A DNA stretch of 64,000 nt from Bacteroidota bacterium (GTDB lineage Bacteria > Bacteroidota > Bacteroidia > UBA8524): contig WBUH01000016.1 in assembly GCA_008933805.1 (NCBI GenBank), positions 1 through 64,000 on the forward strand, read 5' to 3'. How positions within the stretch are numbered: the stretch's first letter is position 1; every line of letters begins with the position of its first letter. This document shows, piece after piece, positions 33,846-42,722 of the stretch. The translations under genes were made by a program, and so were the position numbers. The notes under the pieces were generated by a model, which had not been told where the DNA came from, made no database searches, and worked only from the letters and a program-made list of their open reading frames with translations.

Positions 33846-34052
33846 TCACCCCCTGCCCCGCCAGCGGGGGATATTGAACGACGAACGAATAGTCAATACT
33901 CGAGAAGTTAATGAGGCAGGCCTGCAACGCTATGTCCTCCTCTGGAGGAGGATGTAGAAGGAGGAAACCCTCCGTCATCCCGAACTTGTTTCGGGATCGC
34001 ATAGTTAAATCACGTGAATGGGGATGAGGTGCCGAAACTAATTCGGCAGGAC
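33846..34052. repeat. Structured intergenic repeat, copy B
   Basis: Matches 11778-11985 along its length: CCCCGC/GCGGGG hairpin, GATATTGAACGACGAACGAA, AAGTTAATGAG, hairpin TCCTCC-TCT-GGAGGA, GGATGTAG and AGGAGGAAA, CATCCCGAAC/TTCGGGATCGCATAG, and hairpin TGCCGAA-actaa-TTCGGCA (34030-34048) followed by GGAC. The surrounding 33842-34151 interval is otherwise empty, apart from AT-rich sequence before the next start. Confidence 0.75.
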
Positions 34053-34151
34053 TCTGATTAGATATTCATTCTACGCTTCGCAAAGAACAAAAGGGTTTTA
34101 GAATTTATTACCGCTTGTTTACTACTAAGTTCTAAATTCGTATTAACAGGT

Positions 34152-34898
34152 ATGAAGAATTTTTTGAAACCGAGTAATTTATTTCTGGTGCTGGCCAATA
34201 TTGTACCCTTGCTGGGTGTACTGTTTTTAGGCTGGGACGGTAAGGGCATTTTTGTAATTTACATATTGGAAACCGTACTGATTGGTATACTAAACGTGCT
34301 TAAAATGCTGGTAGTGTACATCCTAAACGGTACGCGCAACGAGCCCCCTCCTTCACCCGGTGATAATGTTGGCGGTTTTTTTATCATCCCGTTTTTTATT
34401 TTTCACTATTACTTCTTCATTTTTGTGCAAACGGTTCTATTCTTTGCCTTTTCGTCAATAAGAGACCACTCTATTAAAGAGCCGTTTATGGTGATAAACA
34501 ATTTTGCCCCCTACTTGAGCGGTGAAACTAAATATGCGCTGCTTAGCTTATTGGCGGCCAACCTTACCTATTTTATCGATGGCTTTGTATTGTCGGGTAA
34601 GTATAAAACCGAAACATTGTCAGGGCTTATGTTTCAGCCCTATAAACGCATTTTTGTACAGCAATTTGTAGTAATATTCGGCGGGTTTATCTTTATGATG
34701 TCTAACAGCGCAGTAGCAGTAGCCGCTTTGTTTATTGTATTAAAAACCTTGGCAGACTATCTATCGGCTAATTACAGCAGTAGCCCAAAAATTCAAAACT
34801 GGATAAAGGACAATCTTAAAAGCACAGCTGATGGCAAAAGGGAGTTGACTAAAGAGGAGAAGGAAACTATTGAAAGAATTTTCGGTGACAAAAAATAA
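34152..34898 (+). CDS. DUF6498-like integral membrane protein
   Basis: A 248-residue protein with about six membrane segments: LFLVLANIVPLLGVLFLGWD, IFVIYILETVLIGILNVLKM, FIIPFFIFHYYFFIFVQTVL, LLSLLAANLTYFIDGF, FVVIFGGFIFMMSNSAVAVA. The pattern (GWD-x-x-x-IFxIYxxE-x-x-x-GxxNxxKM, then a HYxxFxxV helix and a PYKRIFVQQ loop) resembles DUF6498 proteins from memory. Function unknown. It has no operon partner and ends at a bidirectional terminator facing tyrS. Confidence 0.65.
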   Translation: MKNFLKPSNLFLVLANIVPLLGVLFLGWDGKGIFVIYILETVLIGILNVLKMLVVYILNGTRNEPPPSPGDNVGGFFIIPFFIFHYYFFIFVQTVLFFAFSSIRDHSIKEPFMVINNFAPYLSGETKYALLSLLAANLTYFIDGFVLSGKYKTETLSGLMFQPYKRIFVQQFVVIFGGFIFMMSNSAVAVAALFIVLKTLADYLSANYSSSPKIQNWIKDNLKSTADGKRELTKEEKETIERIFGDKK

Positions 34899-34943
34899 TT
34901 GCCGGTTATTTGTTGCCGCATTAAAACAACAAACAACCGGCAA
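34899..34943. terminator. Bidirectional terminator
   Basis: TTGCCGGTTATTTGTTG pairs with CAACAAACAACCGGCAA (34899-34915 with 34927-34943; 16 of 17 positions), between the convergent membrane-protein gene and tyrS. AT runs (AATAATT and AATTATT) flank it. Confidence 0.8.
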
Positions 34944-34950
34944 CCAATAA

Positions 34951-36228
34951 TTATTCTGCTATCAGCAGGTTTTTGTTTGATTTACCTTTTTGTACCAGCA
35001 AGTAGCTGTTTTGCAATAAGCCGGATGCATCAATCACTGCGTTCGGGTCGGTTACTTTTTGCATATTTATGCTTACGCCTCCTCCCTGAATCATTTTACG
35101 GGCTTCGCCGCGAGAAGGGAAAATCCCTGTTTTATCAGCCAACAACTCAGTAACGGGTATGCCTGCCTGTAGTTCAGCTTTAGACACGTTGAATTTAAGG
35201 TTATCATCCACCATATCTAAAATGATATCGCTGCTAAGGGTACTTAGCTTATCAACCAAATCTTTGCTAAACAACAATTCGGTAGTACGCACAGCATCAT
35301 TATAGCCTGTTTCGCCATGCACACGATGGGTAATGTCTTTAGCCAGGGCTTTTTGCAACACACGCAAATGGGGCGCTTGTTTGTGTTCGGCAATGGTTGC
35401 TTCTATTTCATCCTGTGGCAACAGGGTAAACACCTTGATGTAGTTTTCAGCATCAATATCGGTGGTATTTAACCAAAACTGGTAGAACTTGTAGGGACTT
35501 GTTTTCTTCGCGTCTAGCCAAACGTTGCCGCTTTCGCTTTTACCAAACTTGGTACCATCAGCCTTTTTCACCAAAGGAGCAGTTAGTGCAAAAGCTTCAC
35601 CCCCATCCATACGGCGTATTAATTCAGTACCGGTGGTAATGTTTCCCCACTGGTCGCTACCGCCCATTTGCAGCTTCACTCCTTTGCTTTTGTACAAATG
35701 GAAGAAATCGTAGCCTTGTATTAGCTGGTATGAGAACTCCGTAAACGACATACCGTTTTCTAAGCGGTTTTTTACTGAGTCTTTCGCCATCATGTAATTT
35801 ACACTGATGTGTTTGCCCACATCGCGAATGAAGCCTAAAAAGCTAAACTCTTTAAACCAATCGTAGTTATTTACAATTTCGGCGGGGTTCTTCTCTGCTT
35901 TAAAATCCAAGAACTGCTCTAACTGCTTGCGTTGGCAATTCAGGTTATGGTTTAGTGTATCTAAATCCAACAAATTCCGTTCAGCACTTTTGCCTGAAGG
36001 GTCGCCCACCATACCGGTAGCACCGCCCACCAAAGCAATAGGCCTGTGGCCTGCACGTTGCAAGTGTACCAAAAGCATCACCGGTACCATATTACCAATG
36101 TGCAACGAATCGGCAGTAGGGTCAAAACCCACATACCCGGTAACCGTTTCTTTATTCAGTAACTCTTCCGTTCCGGGCATGATATCTTGCAACAGCCCGC
36201 GCCAGCGTAATTCTTCAACTAAGTTCAT
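34951..36228 (-). CDS. tyrS: Tyrosyl-tRNA synthetase
   Basis: A 425-residue class I synthetase: [20 protein letters not shown] (HIGH-like motif near residue 42), the tyrosine-binding [20 protein letters not shown] with SDQWGN, the KMSKS-like loop [13 protein letters not shown], and a C-terminal S4 RNA-binding domain ([20 protein letters not shown]). Full family length. It is the last gene of a minus-strand group after the WG-repeat gene (29 nt away). Confidence 0.97.
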   Translation of the reverse strand: MNLVEELRWRGLLQDIMPGTEELLNKETVTGYVGFDPTADSLHIGNMVPVMLLVHLQRAGHRPIALVGGATGMVGDPSGKSAERNLLDLDTLNHNLNCQRKQLEQFLDFKAEKNPAEIVNNYDWFKEFSFLGFIRDVGKHISVNYMMAKDSVKNRLENGMSFTEFSYQLIQGYDFFHLYKSKGVKLQMGGSDQWGNITTGTELIRRMDGGEAFALTAPLVKKADGTKFGKSESGNVWLDAKKTSPYKFYQFWLNTTDIDAENYIKVFTLLPQDEIEATIAEHKQAPHLRVLQKALAKDITHRVHGETGYNDAVRTTELLFSKDLVDKLSTLSSDIILDMVDDNLKFNVSKAELQAGIPVTELLADKTGIFPSRGEARKMIQGGGVSINMQKVTDPNAVIDASGLLQNSYLLVQKGKSNKNLLIAE

Positions 36229-36257
36229 CGTATCTCTTCTTTCTCGTTTTTCGTTTG

Positions 36258-37451
36258 TTATTCTGTATAAAATTGGTTGCCTTTGGTATCCACATATCCT
36301 AAAAATATGCTTCTTCTAAAGGCTTTTGCATACTTGCCCGTGCTAAAGTCAAGCACGTTTTCGTATTGGGGTGTTATTACCTCTTTTCCGTTTTTATCTA
36401 CCGCTCCCCACTTATTATCAGCATTACGGAATGAGGCTACCCCGTTTTTATAGTCAATGGCATAGGTGTATTTGAAATCTACTATGGTATCGGCTTTTTG
36501 ATTAATAAACCCAAAACCAATTCCGTTGTTCACCCGAGCCAATCCCTCACTAAACGACCATACTTCACGGTATTTGCAAGGAATCACCACTTCGCCTTTT
36601 GTATTGATAAAACCCCATTGACCGCTTAACATTATCGGTGCTAAGTCCTCTGAAAAGGGTTTTGCATTGCCAAACTGCAAATCGATAACGCGCTTTCCGG
36701 CGGCATTTATAAAACCGTACAAGCGCTGCCCAAAGGTATCAATACCCACACAAGCCAACCCTTGCGAAAAGGGACCTGCAAAGTCGTATTCAGCATATAC
36801 CACTTGTTTGCCCTTGCTGTTTATATACCCGTATTTACCATTTTTCTTAACGGCGGCATATCCTTCGCTAAAACTAACATAGCTTTCGTACATCGTATCG
36901 CCTAATACTTTGCCATTCTTGTCTAACACTCTCCAACGGGCTTGTTTTTCAACACAAGCTACTGCACCGTTAAACTCCTCCACCATACCATACCTAAGCG
37001 GCACCACTTCTTTGCCTTTAGCATTTACAAAGCCGTAATAATGCCTGATACGCACATACGCCAAGCCGTTTTTCATGCGTCCTGCTTCGTCGTATGCAAA
37101 CGGAGCTATTGGTTTACCCTTGGGATTGATATAACCGCACAACCTGTCTTTTAATACACAGGCTGTTTTCTCAAAAAAATCATCTACGGCATCGTACTCA
37201 AAAGGGATTACTGTAGCGCCTGCAGAGTTTATATACCCCCACTTACCGTTTAGCTTCACAGCGGCTAAGCCTTCGCTAAATAAGTGTGCTTCTTGGTATT
37301 GAGGCTCTATTACAAAGTTTTTCCCTGTATCAGTATAACCCCACAGGGTGCTCTTTTTAAAGGGAACAAGTTCTTTGTTTTTTTGTGCAATTGCAGTAAC
37401 AAACGTCGCACAGGCAAACAGTACAACGAATACATTTTTTAATAGCTGCAT
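36258..37451 (-). CDS. WG-repeat exported protein
   Basis: A 397-residue protein with a signal peptide ([20 protein letters not shown], cleavage near AIAQ) followed by about eleven 34-38-residue repeats of the type WGYIN[24 protein letters not shown]. These are KWG/WG-containing repeats of unknown function, common in exported Bacteroidota proteins. The start at 37451 is preferred to upstream codons because the signal peptide begins there. It starts 2 nt after the stop of the dioxygenase gene and precedes tyrS, so it is probably in one transcript with them. Confidence 0.85.
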   Translation of the reverse strand: MQLLKNVFVVLFACATFVTAIAQKNKELVPFKKSTLWGYTDTGKNFVIEPQYQEAHLFSEGLAAVKLNGKWGYINSAGATVIPFEYDAVDDFFEKTACVLKDRLCGYINPKGKPIAPFAYDEAGRMKNGLAYVRIRHYYGFVNAKGKEVVPLRYGMVEEFNGAVACVEKQARWRVLDKNGKVLGDTMYESYVSFSEGYAAVKKNGKYGYINSKGKQVVYAEYDFAGPFSQGLACVGIDTFGQRLYGFINAAGKRVIDLQFGNAKPFSEDLAPIMLSGQWGFINTKGEVVIPCKYREVWSFSEGLARVNNGIGFGFINQKADTIVDFKYTYAIDYKNGVASFRNADNKWGAVDKNGKEVITPQYENVLDFSTGKYAKAFRRSIFLGYVDTKGNQFYTE

Positions 37452-37453
37452 AA

Positions 37454-37978
37454 TTAAGTACGTTTCACCGGCCGTTCCATCACAGTACCGCAGCTTTTGC
37501 AAGTACAATGCTCGGGGGTGTTGTAAAACCTGTCGAAAATAGGTGGCAACTGCTTCACAATATCAGTCACGTATTCAAACTCCTCATATAATTTCTCTCC
37601 GCAGTTTTCACAATACCACATAAAACCGTCCAGTTCTTTAGTAGCTCTTTCGCGCTCAATTACCAAACCAACTGTATTAGGGCCGCGTTGCGGGCTGTGC
37701 GGAGTACGCGGAGGCAATAAAAATATATCACCTTCTTTAATATGAATATCGCGTGGCTTACCCTCGTCTATAATCTTCACTACCACATCCCCTTCCAATT
37801 GATAAAAGAACTCTTCACCTTCGTTATAATGATAATCCTTGCGGCTGTTAGGCCCACCAACTACCATTACAATAAACTCAGTGTCTTTCCACACTTGTAT
37901 GTTGCCCACAGGAGGTTTCAACAAGTGACGGTTTTCATCAATCCATTTTTTAAAATTAAAAGGGGCTGCTACGGCCAT
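37454..37978 (-). CDS. nbaC: 3-hydroxyanthranilate 3,4-dioxygenase
   Basis: A 174-residue cupin enzyme: MAVAAPFNFKKWIDENRHLL, KPPVGNIQVW, the metal-binding block DYHYNEGEEFFYQLEGD and LLPPRTPHSPQRGPNTVGLV, then the C-terminal rubredoxin-like iron site WYCENCGEKLYEEF and CTCKSCGTVMERPV that bacterial enzymes keep. It opens the ring of 3-hydroxyanthranilate in the kynurenine pathway, giving 2-amino-3-carboxymuconic semialdehyde (to NAD or to 2-aminomuconate). First gene of a minus-strand unit with a WG-repeat gene and tyrS. Confidence 0.95.
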   Translation of the reverse strand: MAVAAPFNFKKWIDENRHLLKPPVGNIQVWKDTEFIVMVVGGPNSRKDYHYNEGEEFFYQLEGDVVVKIIDEGKPRDIHIKEGDIFLLPPRTPHSPQRGPNTVGLVIERERATKELDGFMWYCENCGEKLYEEFEYVTDIVKQLPPIFDRFYNTPEHCTCKSCGTVMERPVKRT

Positions 37979-38074
37979 AATTGTAAATATTTATTGAAGG
38001 CAAAGTTCAATTTTTCAGGGCTAAAATCAAAAAAGACATCTATGATATTCGTCACTACACGTGCAAACCGTACC

Positions 38075-38323
38075 CTATACAGAAATTAAACGCCCAACGG
38101 CCTTCATTCGCTCAAAAACGGTTTCGGTATGCGGGGCATCGGGTAATTCGTGGGTCAAATCCTGTCCGGCCCAGTGTTCATAGTGCTTTCCGTTTCGCCA
38201 AAGCCTGCTTTCCGTCACATCATAAATCACCCCTTTATAGGCCACCCAAATCTCGGGTCGGTCTTGTCCGTTTCTCAACGCAAGTTGATTTTTCGTGAAG
38301 TATGTCAGGTTATTGTCTTCCAA
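38075..38323 (-). CDS. Cytochrome b5-like heme/steroid-binding domain protein
   Basis: An 82-residue protein: LTYFTKNQLALRNGQDRPEI, WVAYKGVIYDVTESRLWRNG, KHYEHWAGQDLTHELPDAPH, TETVFERMKAVGRLI. This is the pattern of small soluble cytochrome b5-like domains (VAxxGxVYDVTxSxxWxxGxH... AGxDLTxxLxxAPH). Two histidines (HYEH, APH) could ligate heme, but the canonical HPGG is replaced. Electron transfer or sterol/heme binding is inferred. It stands alone; minus strand. Confidence 0.88.
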   Translation of the reverse strand: MEDNNLTYFTKNQLALRNGQDRPEIWVAYKGVIYDVTESRLWRNGKHYEHWAGQDLTHELPDAPHTETVFERMKAVGRLISV

Positions 38324-38395
38324 TTGTAATAATTATGCGCAATATTTCATTTTTCTGTAATTTCTTGCAAGGCCAACCTGCAAAGTTTAATCTTT

Positions 38396-38411
38396 TTACA
38401 AACCTTTGTAA
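38396..38411. promoter_or_regulatory. Perfect inverted repeat upstream of the kinase-regulator operon
   Basis: TTACAAA-CC-TTTGTAA, 38 nt before the kinase start codon. Size and symmetry fit a dimeric regulator site; which protein binds is unknown. Confidence 0.35.
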
Positions 38412-38448
38412 TATAACGAACCTAGTTTAACCCCGCTATAAAACAAAT

Positions 38449-39594
38449 TTGAGACTACGGATATCATTTTATGTGATTTTGGTGTTTACGATGACTGCTT
38501 TTTCTTGGTGGACGTATTCGCTCATCAACTTAAGCTACGAGGTGCATGTGTACGACAATGATGTTTTGGGGTTTCAGGTACACCAAGCCACCAACACGGT
38601 ACTGCAAAACTCAAAATTCAGACCGGATGATGATACGGTGTTTACCAAAATGAGTTTAGGCAGACACGCTATTTACTTTGATACGGTAAGGATGCGTGAG
38701 ATGGTAGCGGCAAAGCACCCTTATACAGAGATACAGTACAAAGACACGATGGTGACGCTGAAACCGGCACCCGATATTATTGAGAAGCTTGAAAAAGAGA
38801 AGTACCGAAAGGTAAGTATGTATATTATTGAGGGGGTAGTGTTTTTACTACTGCTGATGGTGGGTTTTAGTTGGATTTACAACCGATTGAACTCTATTAT
38901 AAAGCTTAACCAGCAAAAAAGTAATTTTTTACTGGCAGTAACACACGAGTTGAAAACCCCTATGGCATCGGTAAAGTTGTTTTTGCAAACCATACAACGC
39001 CGAAATTTAACAAGGGAGCAATTAGAACCAATGATTGCGAACTGTATTGATGATGTGGACCGATTGAATGACTTGGCCGAGAATATGCTGCTGGCCACAA
39101 GGATTGAAGGAAACAGCTACCAATACAATTTTGAAGAAGCAGATTTGAGTGCATTGGTAGGCGGCATTAGTGAGAACTATGAAAGCAAGTACAGCGAAAA
39201 CTATAGTTTTCGACTGGATATAGAGGAAGGTATTGAAATATATGCCGATGTTTTTTCGATTACGATGGCTTTGAATAACCTGATTGAAAATGCGCTGAAA
39301 TACTCACCAAAGCATTCGGCAATTTCAATCGGGTTAAAAAAAGAGGGTGAAAAAGTGATACTAACCGTGGCAGATGAAGGCCCGGGTATACCACAAGAAG
39401 AAAAAGGAAACATTTTTAATAAGTTTTACAGGTTGGGCAATGAATCTACCCGCAGTACTAAGGGCACAGGATTGGGCTTATACATTGTGAAACAAACGGT
39501 AAATAACCACAAAGCAACCATTGAGGTGCACGATAACAAACCCCAAGGAAGTTTGTTTAGAATAGTGTTTAAACTCAACGGTGCCAAAAAATAA
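38449..39594 (+). CDS. Sensor histidine kinase
   Basis: A 381-residue kinase with two membrane helices (residues 4-27, FYVILVFTMTAFSWWTYSLI; and about 124-144, MYIIEGVVFLLLLMVGFSWI) flanking a short periplasmic sensor of about 95 residues. Then HisKA with phosphoacceptor His in VTHELKTPMASVKLF (near residue 167) and HATPase motifs NNLIENALKYSP, VADEGPGIP and STKGTGLGLYIVKQ. The start is TTG at 38449. It is 12 nt upstream of its response regulator. The signal is unknown. Confidence 0.93.
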   Translation: MRLRISFYVILVFTMTAFSWWTYSLINLSYEVHVYDNDVLGFQVHQATNTVLQNSKFRPDDDTVFTKMSLGRHAIYFDTVRMREMVAAKHPYTEIQYKDTMVTLKPAPDIIEKLEKEKYRKVSMYIIEGVVFLLLLMVGFSWIYNRLNSIIKLNQQKSNFLLAVTHELKTPMASVKLFLQTIQRRNLTREQLEPMIANCIDDVDRLNDLAENMLLATRIEGNSYQYNFEEADLSALVGGISENYESKYSENYSFRLDIEEGIEIYADVFSITMALNNLIENALKYSPKHSAISIGLKKEGEKVILTVADEGPGIPQEEKGNIFNKFYRLGNESTRSTKGTGLGLYIVKQTVNNHKATIEVHDNKPQGSLFRIVFKLNGAKK

Positions 39595-39606
39595 AACCAT
39601 TAACGT

Positions 39607-40302
39607 ATGAAAAATAAAATTTTACTTGTTGAAGACGAAACCTCGTTGGCACACAACCTGAAACTAAACCTTGAACTGGAGGGGTTTTCGGTAAATGCCG
39701 TTGGCGACGGTTCTAGCGCAATAAGGGCATTTGGTGAAGAGAAATATGACATGGTGATATTAGATATTATGATACCTAATATTGATGGCATTACTGTGTG
39801 CGAGAACATACGTTTAAAGGACAACCAAACCCCTATCCTATTCCTTTCGGCTAAAAACACGGTTGAAGACCGCGTTTTGGGCCTTAAAAAAGGCGGGGAT
39901 GATTACATTGTAAAACCTTTTAACCTTGAAGAGCTGATACTGCGCGTTGATAAGCTGATAAGCCGCAACAAAGTGCAGGCGGGCGATGCCAAACCCGGTA
40001 TTACCGAGTACAGCTTTAGCGATAACTATGTAAACTTTATCAGTTACGATGCTAAAGGCCAACAAGGTGAGTTTAAACTTACCAAGAAAGAGGCTCTTTT
40101 GCTAAAACTGTTGATAGAAAACAAAGATGAAGTGGTGAGTAGAGAAAAGATTTTTCAAACTGTTTGGGGTTACAGCGTTTACCCCAGCACCCGCACCATT
40201 GATAACTTTGTACTTGCCTTCCGTAAGTATTTTGAAACCGACCAAAAGAACCCTAAGCATTTCCACTCATTGCGCGGGGTAGGCTACAAATTCACTGATT
40301 AA
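39607..40302 (+). CDS. OmpR-family response regulator
   Basis: A 231-residue protein: receiver domain (LLVEDETSLAHNLKLNLELE, phosphoacceptor in MVILDIMIPNIDG near residue 52, K in YIVKPFNLEE) and a winged-helix DNA-binding domain (FKLTKKEALLLKLLIENKDE, RTIDNFVLAFRKYFE, HSLRGVGYKF). It is the output partner of the kinase 12 nt upstream. It may regulate the following T9SS esterase gene or the palindrome at 38396; neither is shown. Confidence 0.95.
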   Translation: MKNKILLVEDETSLAHNLKLNLELEGFSVNAVGDGSSAIRAFGEEKYDMVILDIMIPNIDGITVCENIRLKDNQTPILFLSAKNTVEDRVLGLKKGGDDYIVKPFNLEELILRVDKLISRNKVQAGDAKPGITEYSFSDNYVNFISYDAKGQQGEFKLTKKEALLLKLLIENKDEVVSREKIFQTVWGYSVYPSTRTIDNFVLAFRKYFETDQKNPKHFHSLRGVGYKFTD

Positions 40303-40401
40303 GCCAATTGCTTCCGTTCGGGATTGTCATATTTTCCCAACGGGGCAACTCTACAGGGCATTTAGCCAGTCTACTTCCTTAAATATTTACTACAACAATC
40401 T

Positions 40402-42333
40402 ATGAAAACTTTTACTCAGCTCGGAAAGGTGCTCGCTTTTCTGTATTGCATTTTTTGTACTCCAAGTGTTTTTGGGCAAACTACAGGCAGCTTTGACACC
40501 AATATTGCCTTTAACGGAACCCGACAATTGTCTGTATATGTGCCTACCAACTACAATCCTGCCAATAAATACAAGGTAATGGTTTGCCTGCATGGATTGG
40601 GAGATAATGCTGCCAACTACCGAAATGCGCTGGTAAACACACTTAACTGGAAAACCCTGCTTCCTACCACCATTTTTGTATGTCCTGAATCCAGCACTAC
40701 TACAAATGATTATTTTGCCCCCGACGGCAGTGGCAACGAAGAAATAATAAAAGAAAGCATCAACTTCATCCGCGCAAACTACTCAGTTGATACTACCGAC
40801 ATCACCCTTCAAGGGTTTTCGTTGGGCGGCCGTGCAGCCTTGCGCTATGGACTTAGCAACCCCGATGTTTTTAAAGGCTTGTTGCTAAACACTCCGGCCA
40901 TTCAAGGAGTAAAAGAAGGTTCAAGCAAGCAACCTGCCTACCCCTACGCCCTTGCTAATGCAAACAAAATACCTGTGTACATTAGCCACGGTGAGAACGA
41001 TGTGTTTTATACCGCCCCCATCGACTCAATAGTGGAGCAACTGGTATTAAACGATTGCCCCCTGCATTTTAAGCGTATTGCCGGCTTAGACCACACCATT
41101 CCCATTTCGGCTCAATTGGGCAATTTCAGCAAGTTTTTCGACTCAACCACTACCAACGCCTTTGGCATTGAAGTAACCCGCTTATACATCCCCGAAAGGG
41201 TTTGCAACGGTTTTGTAAACGGTAGCGTATTAGTACGCAATACCGGCAAAACTACCATTAACAGCATTGCTCTTGATTTTTCTTCAACCGGCTCAACGGC
41301 GACAAGGGTTTCAACCAACGGATTAAGCCTTGCCCCATTTCAACACGTTATCTTACCCATTACCAACCAATTTGCAGGTAGTGCTGAGGTGCATACCTTT
41401 ACTGTTAAAGCATCATTGATTAACGGGTCTGAAAATACCGACCCAATAAGCCCCAACAACGAAAACAGGAAATCAAAACAGTTGGTGCGCCAAAATAGCG
41501 GCAGAGCGTTGCCCCTTACCGAGGGATTTGAAGGTCCGGATTTCCCGCCCACAGGTTGGGTACTTAAGCAATCGGGCGATGTATTTTCTTCTTGGGAAAA
41601 GTACGACGATGTAAGTAAAACCGGCACTGCTTCAATGGGAGCTTTTAACTCTGTTTTTTTGTTTGACAACAGTTTTAGAAGCGAAGAAGTACAAACTCCT
41701 GTATTGGATTTATCATCGATGCAAAATCCGCATCTTGCCTTCGATTTAGCCTTCAACTACCATAAATTCAAAGCCAACAACGATAGTATTACGCTGTCTG
41801 ATACGTTGGAACTCCTTATTTCAACCGATTGCGGCAATACATTTACCCGCATATTTAAAGCAGGAGGTAAAGAACTAACCACTTTTGCCGCTCCCATATT
41901 GAACCCGCAAACACTTGAGGCTTGCTTTATAAATCCATCGGCTAACAATTGGAGTACAATGTTACTTCCGCTAACAGCTTATGCAACTAGCAACAATGCA
42001 ATTATCAGCTTTAAATATACTTCAGGTCTTGGAGGCTCAATTAACATTGATAATGTGGCAGTAACCAGCAATGCTGTGGGCATTGAAACCCCACAACAAA
42101 ATAACGTGGCAATGTACCCTAACCCTGCAAACAGCAACACCACCATTGAAGCGGAAAACATTACTGCTGTTAATGTTTGGGATGCTAATGGTAAACTATG
42201 CAAGGTAAAAACAACCTCGCTGGGAGAAAATACAACACTATTACATACTGATTTGCTTAGCGCAGGAGTGTATTATGTGCAAGTGGTAACCAAAAACTTT
42301 GTACAGCATCAAAAATTAATTATCGAAAAATAA
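40402..42333 (+). CDS. Secreted alpha/beta-hydrolase (esterase-like) with T9SS sorting domain
   Basis: A 643-residue exported protein. Signal peptide ends near CTPSVFGQ (residue 25). Residues 30-250 are an alpha/beta-hydrolase of the esterase/feruloyl-esterase-like type: VYVPTNYNPANKYKVMVCLH, nucleophile in LQGFSLGGRAALRYGLSNPD (near residue 140), Asp in SHGENDVFYTAP, His in GLDHTIP. The centre (250-570) holds an Ig-like/CARDB-like stretch and an MAM/concanavalin-like region (EGFEGPDFPPTGW). The last 75 residues are a type A sorting domain (VAMYPNPANSNTTIEAENIT ... GVYYVQVVTKNF). Substrate not determinable. Confidence 0.88.
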   Translation: MKTFTQLGKVLAFLYCIFCTPSVFGQTTGSFDTNIAFNGTRQLSVYVPTNYNPANKYKVMVCLHGLGDNAANYRNALVNTLNWKTLLPTTIFVCPESSTTTNDYFAPDGSGNEEIIKESINFIRANYSVDTTDITLQGFSLGGRAALRYGLSNPDVFKGLLLNTPAIQGVKEGSSKQPAYPYALANANKIPVYISHGENDVFYTAPIDSIVEQLVLNDCPLHFKRIAGLDHTIPISAQLGNFSKFFDSTTTNAFGIEVTRLYIPERVCNGFVNGSVLVRNTGKTTINSIALDFSSTGSTATRVSTNGLSLAPFQHVILPITNQFAGSAEVHTFTVKASLINGSENTDPISPNNENRKSKQLVRQNSGRALPLTEGFEGPDFPPTGWVLKQSGDVFSSWEKYDDVSKTGTASMGAFNSVFLFDNSFRSEEVQTPVLDLSSMQNPHLAFDLAFNYHKFKANNDSITLSDTLELLISTDCGNTFTRIFKAGGKELTTFAAPILNPQTLEACFINPSANNWSTMLLPLTAYATSNNAIISFKYTSGLGGSINIDNVAVTSNAVGIETPQQNNVAMYPNPANSNTTIEAENITAVNVWDANGKLCKVKTTSLGENTTLLHTDLLSAGVYYVQVVTKNFVQHQKLIIEK

Positions 42334-42354
42334 TTATCGCAGTAATCATACAAT

Positions 42355-42395
42355 AAATGCCGTAAACAATAAATTGTTTACGGCATTTATTTTTA
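42355..42395 (+). terminator. Terminator of the esterase gene
   Basis: AAATGCCGTAAACAAT pairs with ATTGTTTACGGCATTT (16 bp, 42355-42370 with 42373-42388), followed by ATTTTTAT. Confidence 0.85.
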
Positions 42396-42410
42396 TAGAT
42401 AATTTTCAAA

Positions 42411-42445
42411 AAAAAGCCCCATGTTTCTCAACACGGGGCTTTTTC
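42411..42445. terminator. Second terminator-like hairpin
   Basis: AAAAAGCCCCATGTT / AACACGGGGCTTTTT with loop TCTC. Together with 42355 it gives two tandem stops. The interval 42334-42722 otherwise holds a small hairpin (42638) and no gene. Confidence 0.75.
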
Positions 42446-42637
42446 GCATAGAAATATCGTTTACCGGATATTCCCAATACAGCAGTGCTAATATTTTACT
42501 TTTACAGCACTATTCTTGAATATTAAGGTTATTATGTAGAGACTAAAACATGCTGAAATGTTGTACCCCCGCAAAAACTTCTTCTGAACACACAGATAAT
42601 AAACACATTAATTTATACAGCTTGTAAAATTAAAGAA

Positions 42638-42655
42638 CCGCGCATCCCTGCGCGG
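42638..42655. repeat. Small GC-rich hairpin
   Basis: CCGCGCA-TCCC-TGCGCGG, flanked by AGAA and CTCTACA. Palindromic units of this type are often dispersed in bacterial genomes; only one copy is in the window. Confidence 0.4.
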
Positions 42656-42722
42656 CTCTACATTTGCATACGAAATACAATGTGCGTATTCGTAAGGGGG
42701 CATTACAATTTGTACTAACTCG

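Noticed and set aside
41340-41756. Minus-strand open frame of 138 codons opposite the esterase gene
   Set aside because: It lies inside a real gene, with no family resemblance and no promoter-like element.
42334-42722. Small RNA gene or tRNA in the gap
   Set aside because: Two terminators and a small hairpin explain the structure; no tRNA-like cloverleaf or conserved RNA pattern was found.
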